Both the position numbers and the translations under genes were made by a program. Shown in pieces: positions 60,237 through 64,000 of a stretch of DNA of 64,000 nt. Each line of letters begins with the position of its first letter. The first letter of the stretch is position 1. The notes under the pieces are model-generated. The model had not been told where the DNA came from, searched no databases, and worked only from the letters and a program-made list of their open reading frames with translations. The stretch comes from an uncultured Bacteroidales bacterium (GTDB lineage Bacteria; Bacteroidota; Bacteroidia; Bacteroidales; Paludibacteraceae): positions 1 through 64,000 of the forward strand of contig ONND01000006.1 in assembly GCA_900319105.1 (NCBI GenBank). Direction: 5' to 3'.

Positions 60237-61655
60237 ATGACAGAACCAATGTTTGGGCGCGATGAAGAGTGCCGATTGATCGAAAAGTACTTGAGTAGTA
60301 ACCATTCTGAGTTTGTGGCTGTTTATGGTCGCAGGCGTGTTGGCAAGACATTTTTGTTGAGACAGGCCTTGAATGATTCACTATGTTTCAGTTTTACCGG
60401 TATGGCGAATGTGAAGAATTCGGAACAACTGCTGAATTTTAACATTACGCTGCGTCGGTATTATCTGGAAGCCAAAGCGAGTGCCAATTGGTTAGAAGCA
60501 TTTGACCAGCTCCAAGATTATGTAGAGAGTTGCACTCAAGAGCAGAAGGTTATCTTTATTGATGAGTTGCCTTGGTTGGATACTCCGAAGTCGAATTTCA
60601 TGCCCGCTTTTGAGCATTTCTGGAATGGATGGGCATCGGGGCGTTCGGACATCAAGTTGTTTGTCTGCGGAAGTGCGACTTCTTGGATGTTGGATAACAT
60701 CATCAACAATCATGGAGGTTTGCACAACCGCGTGACGCACGAGATGTATCTGGAGCCGTTCTCATTAGGGCAGTGCAAGCAGTATTTTGAGGCGTACCAT
60801 TTCGGCTATTCGGATAGAGAATTAGCAGAGTTCTACATGATTTTCGGAGGTGTTCCGTATTATATGTCGCTCATGGAAAAGACGCTGAGCGTGTCGCAAA
60901 ACGTGGATAGGCTGATTTTTAGCCCTAAAGGCGAACTGCGAAACGAGAAGGAGAATCTCTTCCGATCTCTCTTCCGCCATTCGGACGATTATGTGACCAT
61001 CTTGGATGCAATCTCCGAGAAACGGAAAGGTCTCACGCGTGCAGAAATACTGGAAGTAACCAAGTTGGACAATAATGCCTTGTTTACCAAACGTCTGGAG
61101 GAATTGGAAAAATGCAGTTTCATCCGCCATTATGAGGACTACTCCAAACGTCAGCGTAATACGCTTTATCAGTTAGTGGATCCGCTGACTCACTTCTGGA
61201 GTAATGTCGTGGAGCAGAACAAACACCGTGACGAACAGTTCTGGAGTCATTCTCAGAATAGCCCGTTATTCAACAACTGGGCGGGATTGGCTTTTGAGAT
61301 GTTGTGCTTAAACCATGTTCCGCAGATAAAGCAAGCGCTTGGAATCTCAGGAATACAAACTGACATCTATTCATGGCGAACTCCTCTGGGCGTCATGCCG
61401 GGCGCACAAATCGATTTGGTAATTGACCGTGCGGACAGGTGTGTGAACATATGCGAAATGAAGTTCAGCCGTGCGGAATATGAGATAGACAATGCAGAAC
61501 GCGAGAAGATTGAAAATCGCATTCTTCAGTTTCAAAACCATGCAGAACCACGCAAGTCCATTCGATTAACGATGGTCACCAGCTATGGTGTAAAACGAAA
61601 TACACATAGCAGCATCGTACAGAACGAAATCACATTAGTGGATTTAATGCGATAA
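60237..61655 (+). CDS. AAA ATPase with DUF234 (PD-(D/E)xK-like) C-terminus
   Basis: A 472-residue cytoplasmic protein. The N-terminal ATPase domain has Walker A GRRRVGKT (residues 31-38) and Walker B VIFIDELPW (near residue 105), of the archaeal-ATPase-like STAND/MoxR-distant group common in Bacteroidota. A winged-helix region follows (GLTRAEILEVTKLDNNALFTKRL). The C-terminal DUF234 domain contains AQIDLVIDRAD and NICEMKFS, that is, D-x..-E-x-K, the pattern of a restriction-type nuclease core. Such proteins are frequent and mostly uncharacterised; a role in defence or DNA processing is inferred. It has its own promoter and is followed by 569 noncoding bases. Confidence 0.85.
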   Translation: MTEPMFGRDEECRLIEKYLSSNHSEFVAVYGRRRVGKTFLLRQALNDSLCFSFTGMANVKNSEQLLNFNITLRRYYLEAKASANWLEAFDQLQDYVESCTQEQKVIFIDELPWLDTPKSNFMPAFEHFWNGWASGRSDIKLFVCGSATSWMLDNIINNHGGLHNRVTHEMYLEPFSLGQCKQYFEAYHFGYSDRELAEFYMIFGGVPYYMSLMEKTLSVSQNVDRLIFSPKGELRNEKENLFRSLFRHSDDYVTILDAISEKRKGLTRAEILEVTKLDNNALFTKRLEELEKCSFIRHYEDYSKRQRNTLYQLVDPLTHFWSNVVEQNKHRDEQFWSHSQNSPLFNNWAGLAFEMLCLNHVPQIKQALGISGIQTDIYSWRTPLGVMPGAQIDLVIDRADRCVNICEMKFSRAEYEIDNAEREKIENRILQFQNHAEPRKSIRLTMVTSYGVKRNTHSSIVQNEITLVDLMR

Positions 61656-62224
61656 GCTATCACCGAAATTTAACAGATACTCTACAAATTCTTGATCTCA
61701 AAGATTGAGAATATGTGTTTTTATGACACTATTTGTTGTAAAGAAGCAAAAAAGAACAGCGATAAACCAAATCTTAACCATCCGGCTACAGCCCATTGGG
61801 TTGGGCTATGGTCACAAAAACATCGCGCCCAAGCGCGCGAAATGAAAAACAAAATATTATAACACTAACAAATAGAAATAACATAAACACACAATACACA
61901 AAATACGATTTATAAGTTAATCGAGCACTTGCGTTCTTTTGTATGTGGGATAAATTGACGGAAATAGGCGACAAATCGTCATAATGCCCGATTTATCAAT
62001 AGAAAATTTGCATATATAAAATAAATTTTATACCTTTGCACCCGTTTTGTAAAACAAAGTTGTCAATTAGCCCCATGAAAGAGGATTACATACTTTAAAA
62101 AGTGTGTTTTTTCTGTCGCCACACTCATCTTCTCGCCCGCGTATGGGCACGGCTAAAGAGAAAAGAGGCATAAAAAGAACAGGCAGAAAAAGAAATAGCA
62201 TAAAAGCACAATAAAAACCAAGCA
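61656..62224. other. Noncoding region with hairpins, a leader-like repeat and a promoter
   Basis: No gene is seen in these 569 bases. Features are a weak hairpin after the ATPase gene (CTCA/TGAG near 61700), AGCCCA with TGGGCT near 61786, TCGCGC with GCGCGA at 61823-61840, and an A/C-rich stretch at 61868-61898 resembling one at 62988-63020. A small frame of seven codons (MKEDYIL) at 62076 lies in the leader of the DUF1016 gene, beside the hairpin AGTGTG/CACACT (62101-62125). Confidence 0.5.
62007..62038 (+). promoter_or_regulatory. Promoter of the DUF1016 gene
   Basis: TTTG (62007-62010), 20 bases, TACCTTTG (62031-62038): a full match to the Bacteroidota consensus. It leaves a long leader of about 180 bases before the start at 62225. 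Confidence 0.85.
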
Positions 62225-62791
62225 ATGCCAGGTAAGAAAGACATAGTAAAAAACGGACAAGAACAAGTGTCGGTCAATACTGATGCCCTGTTCAGTAAGG
62301 TGAGTGCCATCATAGAGGAGGGACGCAAGTATGTATCTACAGCTATTAACTTGGCCGAGGTATATTCAAAGTTCCAAATTGGGATGTATATAGTTGAAGA
62401 CGAGCAGGCAGGGAATAAGCGTGCCGGTTACGGGAAACAGGTTTTGCTCAATTTGTCAGAACGCTTGACGGAGAAATATGGAGATGGTTGGTCGTTGCCA
62501 CAATTAAAACTAATCCGGCAATTTTACACGGTGTATTCAAAAAAGCTAAACGCTGTTTATCCAATACGAGATAAGCAGGATTCGAAAGAATTAGTGGTAG
62601 ATACAGAAAGGCTAAACACTGTTTATCAAATTCAAAATTTGCCAAAGTCAATTGACCCGTCATCTATGCCTCGCTTTACGCTTTCATGGTCGCACTATAT
62701 TGTTTTGATGCGAATTAAGAACGAGGAGGAACGTCAATTCTATGAGATAGAGAGTGCCAAACAGCAATGGAGTTACCGTCAATTATTATGA
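62225..62791 (+). CDS. DUF1016 (YhcG-like) nuclease, N-terminal part (gene deleted internally)
   Basis: DUF1016/YhcG proteins have an N-terminal DNA-binding domain and a C-terminal PD-(D/E)xK nuclease domain. This 188-residue part shows the N-domain: SKVSAIIEEGRKYVSTAINLAEV, YGKQVLLNLSERLTEKYGDGWS, and LSWSHYIVLMRIKNEEERQFYEIES. At WSYRQL (base 62785) the family should continue for about 140 residues including the nuclease core, but the sequence jumps to NYYDRFVK in another frame. The junction GTCAATTA would occur in both flanks. The product here would be a nuclease-less fragment. Confidence 0.85.
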   Translation: MPGKKDIVKNGQEQVSVNTDALFSKVSAIIEEGRKYVSTAINLAEVYSKFQIGMYIVEDEQAGNKRAGYGKQVLLNLSERLTEKYGDGWSLPQLKLIRQFYTVYSKKLNAVYPIRDKQDSKELVVDTERLNTVYQIQNLPKSIDPSSMPRFTLSWSHYIVLMRIKNEEERQFYEIESAKQQWSYRQLL

Positions 62792-62987
62792 CAGATTTGT
62801 GAAGCAAGATTTTGAGAAGCCGACGATAGGCATATTGCTTTGCAAGAGCAAAAAAGACTCATTGGTGGAACTAACACTTCCCAAAGATGCGAATATATAT
62901 GCTTCTGAATACGCTCTTTATTTACCGGACAAAAAAGAGTTACAGCAAAAACTCAGAGAGTGGATAGAAGAATTTGAAAATCAATAA
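62754..62987 (+). CDS. DUF1016 nuclease, C-terminal remnant
   Basis: Last 70 residues of the DUF1016 family: VNYYDRFVKQDFEKPTIGILLC, then DSLVELTLPKDANIYASEYALYLPDKKELQQKL. True homology begins at 62778; the ATG at 62754 is only the first start in this frame and overlaps the N-terminal part. The catalytic core that should precede it is absent. Confidence 0.8.
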   Translation: MPNSNGVTVNYYDRFVKQDFEKPTIGILLCKSKKDSLVELTLPKDANIYASEYALYLPDKKELQQKLREWIEEFENQ

Positions 62988-63152
62988 ACAAAATAGAATA
63001 ACATAAAAACACATAATACAATGAAAAACTTTTACTTAATCGAATGGCTACAAACAGATAGCCATGAATAACAAAGAGTACGTGGTATGCGGCGCTACGC
63101 GGCTATGATCACATTGCTGCTCACCTTAGCGTGCGGACAGGCGTGGGGATGA
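62988..63152 (+). pseudogene. Remnant of a secreted-protein gene: leader, short start, orphan signal peptide
   Basis: An A/C-rich leader (62988-63020, like 61868-61898) runs into ATG at 63021, giving MKNFYLIEWLQTDSHE and a stop. Overlapping in another frame, 63087-63152 encodes MRRYAAMITLLLTLACGQAWG and a stop: a textbook signal peptide with nothing behind it. Bacteroidales often have secreted proteins with such a GQAWG cleavage region. The two pieces look like the beginning of a gene whose body was lost. Confidence 0.5.
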
Positions 63153-63192
63153 AATCTGCGACAGTGTTGCAGAAATTTAAAAATATTAAACA

Positions 63193-64000
63193 ATGGATCA
63201 ACAAAGTATTATAACATATAAGTCAACGTTTGACAGCATCATGCATGAGATAACGGCAGATGACGGATCGACGATGGAGGTTTGGTACGCGCGTGAGTTG
63301 CAGAGCGTCTGTGGGTACGCACGCTGGGAGAATTTTGCAGTAGCAATCAATCGTGCTAAAGAATCGTGTAAGTCGCAGAAAATCAGCATTGAAAACCATT
63401 TTCGTGACGTCACGAAAATGGTGTCTTTAGGAAGCGGATCGGAGCGTGAAATAGACGACGTTCTTCTTACGCGCTATGCTTGTTATCTCATTGCGCAGAA
63501 CGGTGATCCGAAGAAGGAAGAGATAGCATTTGCGCAGAGTTATTTTGCCGTGCAGACGCGTAAGGCGGAGTTGATTGCAGAGCGATTGATGCTCCAACAG
63601 CGGTTAGAGAAACGGGAGGAATTGCGTGCTTCTGAGAAACGCTTATCGCAAAATATCTATGAGCGTGGAGTGGACGATAAAGGTTTTGGCCGTATTCGTT
63701 CGAAAGGTGATGCAGCCTTATTTGGTGGTGTAACGACGGAGCAGATGAAGAAACGTTTAGGAGTTAAGAGTGGGGCATTAGCAGACCATCTGCCTCAAGT
63801 GACGATTGCAGCAAAGAATCTTGCTACGGAGATGACAAATTATAATGTAGAGGCCAAAGATTTGCACGGAGAGCCATCAATAACTCAGGAACATGTGCTG
63901 AATAATCGAAGCGTTCGGCAGATTCTTGGACAGCGAGGTATCAAACCAGAATTGTTGCCGCCCGCTGAAGATATAAAGAAAGTGGAGCGCCGTGTAGCGA
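63193..64000 (+). CDS. dinD: DNA damage-inducible protein D (3' end outside window)
   Basis: DinD is a LexA-controlled protein in E. coli that interferes with RecA filaments. The visible 269 residues start MDQQSIITYKSTFDSIMHEI and contain WYARELQSVCGYARWENF, EIDDVLLTRYACYLIAQNGDPKK, AQSYFAVQTRKAELIAERL, GAALFGG-type DAALFGGVTTEQMKKRL and RRILGQRG-like QILGQRGIKPE, all family patterns. About ten residues are missing past the window edge. No LexA box was recognised in the 40 bases upstream. It stands next to nuclease and ATPase genes, a likely accessory or defence-type neighbourhood. Confidence 0.92.
   Translation, partial: MDQQSIITYKSTFDSIMHEITADDGSTMEVWYARELQSVCGYARWENFAVAINRAKESCKSQKISIENHFRDVTKMVSLGSGSEREIDDVLLTRYACYLIAQNGDPKKEEIAFAQSYFAVQTRKAELIAERLMLQQRLEKREELRASEKRLSQNIYERGVDDKGFGRIRSKGDAALFGGVTTEQMKKRLGVKSGALADHLPQVTIAAKNLATEMTNYNVEAKDLHGEPSITQEHVLNNRSVRQILGQRGIKPELLPPAEDIKKVERRVA

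Overview
The window looks like a chromosomal segment of an uncultured member of the Bacteroidota, most likely the order Bacteroidales. The evidence is Bacteroidota-type promoters (TTTG, about 20 bp, TAnnTTTG), a SusC/SusD pair, several type IX secretion (T9SS) style C-terminal tails, zinc-ligand-poor S14 and L36 proteins, and little sign of Shine-Dalgarno sequences. No rRNA, tRNA, CRISPR array or complete insertion sequence was seen.

Layout. (1) 1-11324: the S10/spc/alpha ribosomal operon in canonical order from rpsC (cut by the window edge) to rplQ, including secY, map, infA and rpoA. (2) 11380-12756: an archaeal-type aspartyl-tRNA synthetase with the features of a non-discriminating enzyme, followed by a strong terminator. 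(3) 12803-13745: a noncoding block packed with palindromes and degenerate repeats. (4) 13746-30175: a beta-glucan/cellulose utilisation locus with a divergent AraC regulator, GH94 phosphorylase, GH5, a small secreted protein, SusC, SusD, a SusE-position lipoprotein, a GPH-type sugar symporter, GH9 (broken) and GH3. (5) 30276-32716: a compact cassette resembling a phage lysis module without a phage: small HTH protein, holin-like protein, DUF5675 protein and u-spanin-like lipoprotein, bracketed by two related small proteins. (6) 32772-39538: a CPA2 antiporter, an outer-membrane barrel, and a 1524-residue protein that appears to fuse TamB to an Omp85 barrel. (7) 39755-59926: a 3393-residue repeat protein with a T9SS-like tail, then an operon of two related barrel proteins (one with OmpA domain) and two large paralogous T9SS cargo proteins. 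(8) 60237-64000: an AAA ATPase/DUF234 protein, a deleted DUF1016 nuclease, remnants of a secreted-protein gene, and dinD (cut by the window edge).

How the parts work together. In the sugar locus, surface lipoproteins GH5 and GH9 would cut beta-glucan, SusC/SusD import the pieces, GH3 trims them, the GPH symporter carries disaccharide into the cytoplasm and GH94 phosphorolyses it. The 39.7-59.9 kb region would build a large T9SS-dependent cell surface.

Two caveats matter. First, at least five loci (rplX, rplE/rpsN, rpsM, GH9, DUF1016) carry internal deletions that shift the frame, including in essential ribosomal genes; two junctions sit on predicted 7-8 bp repeats. This suggests assembly errors in a metagenomic contig more than biology. 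Second, hairpins with covarying stems and short word-repeat tracts occur throughout the window, between genes and sometimes inside them, and are unexplained.
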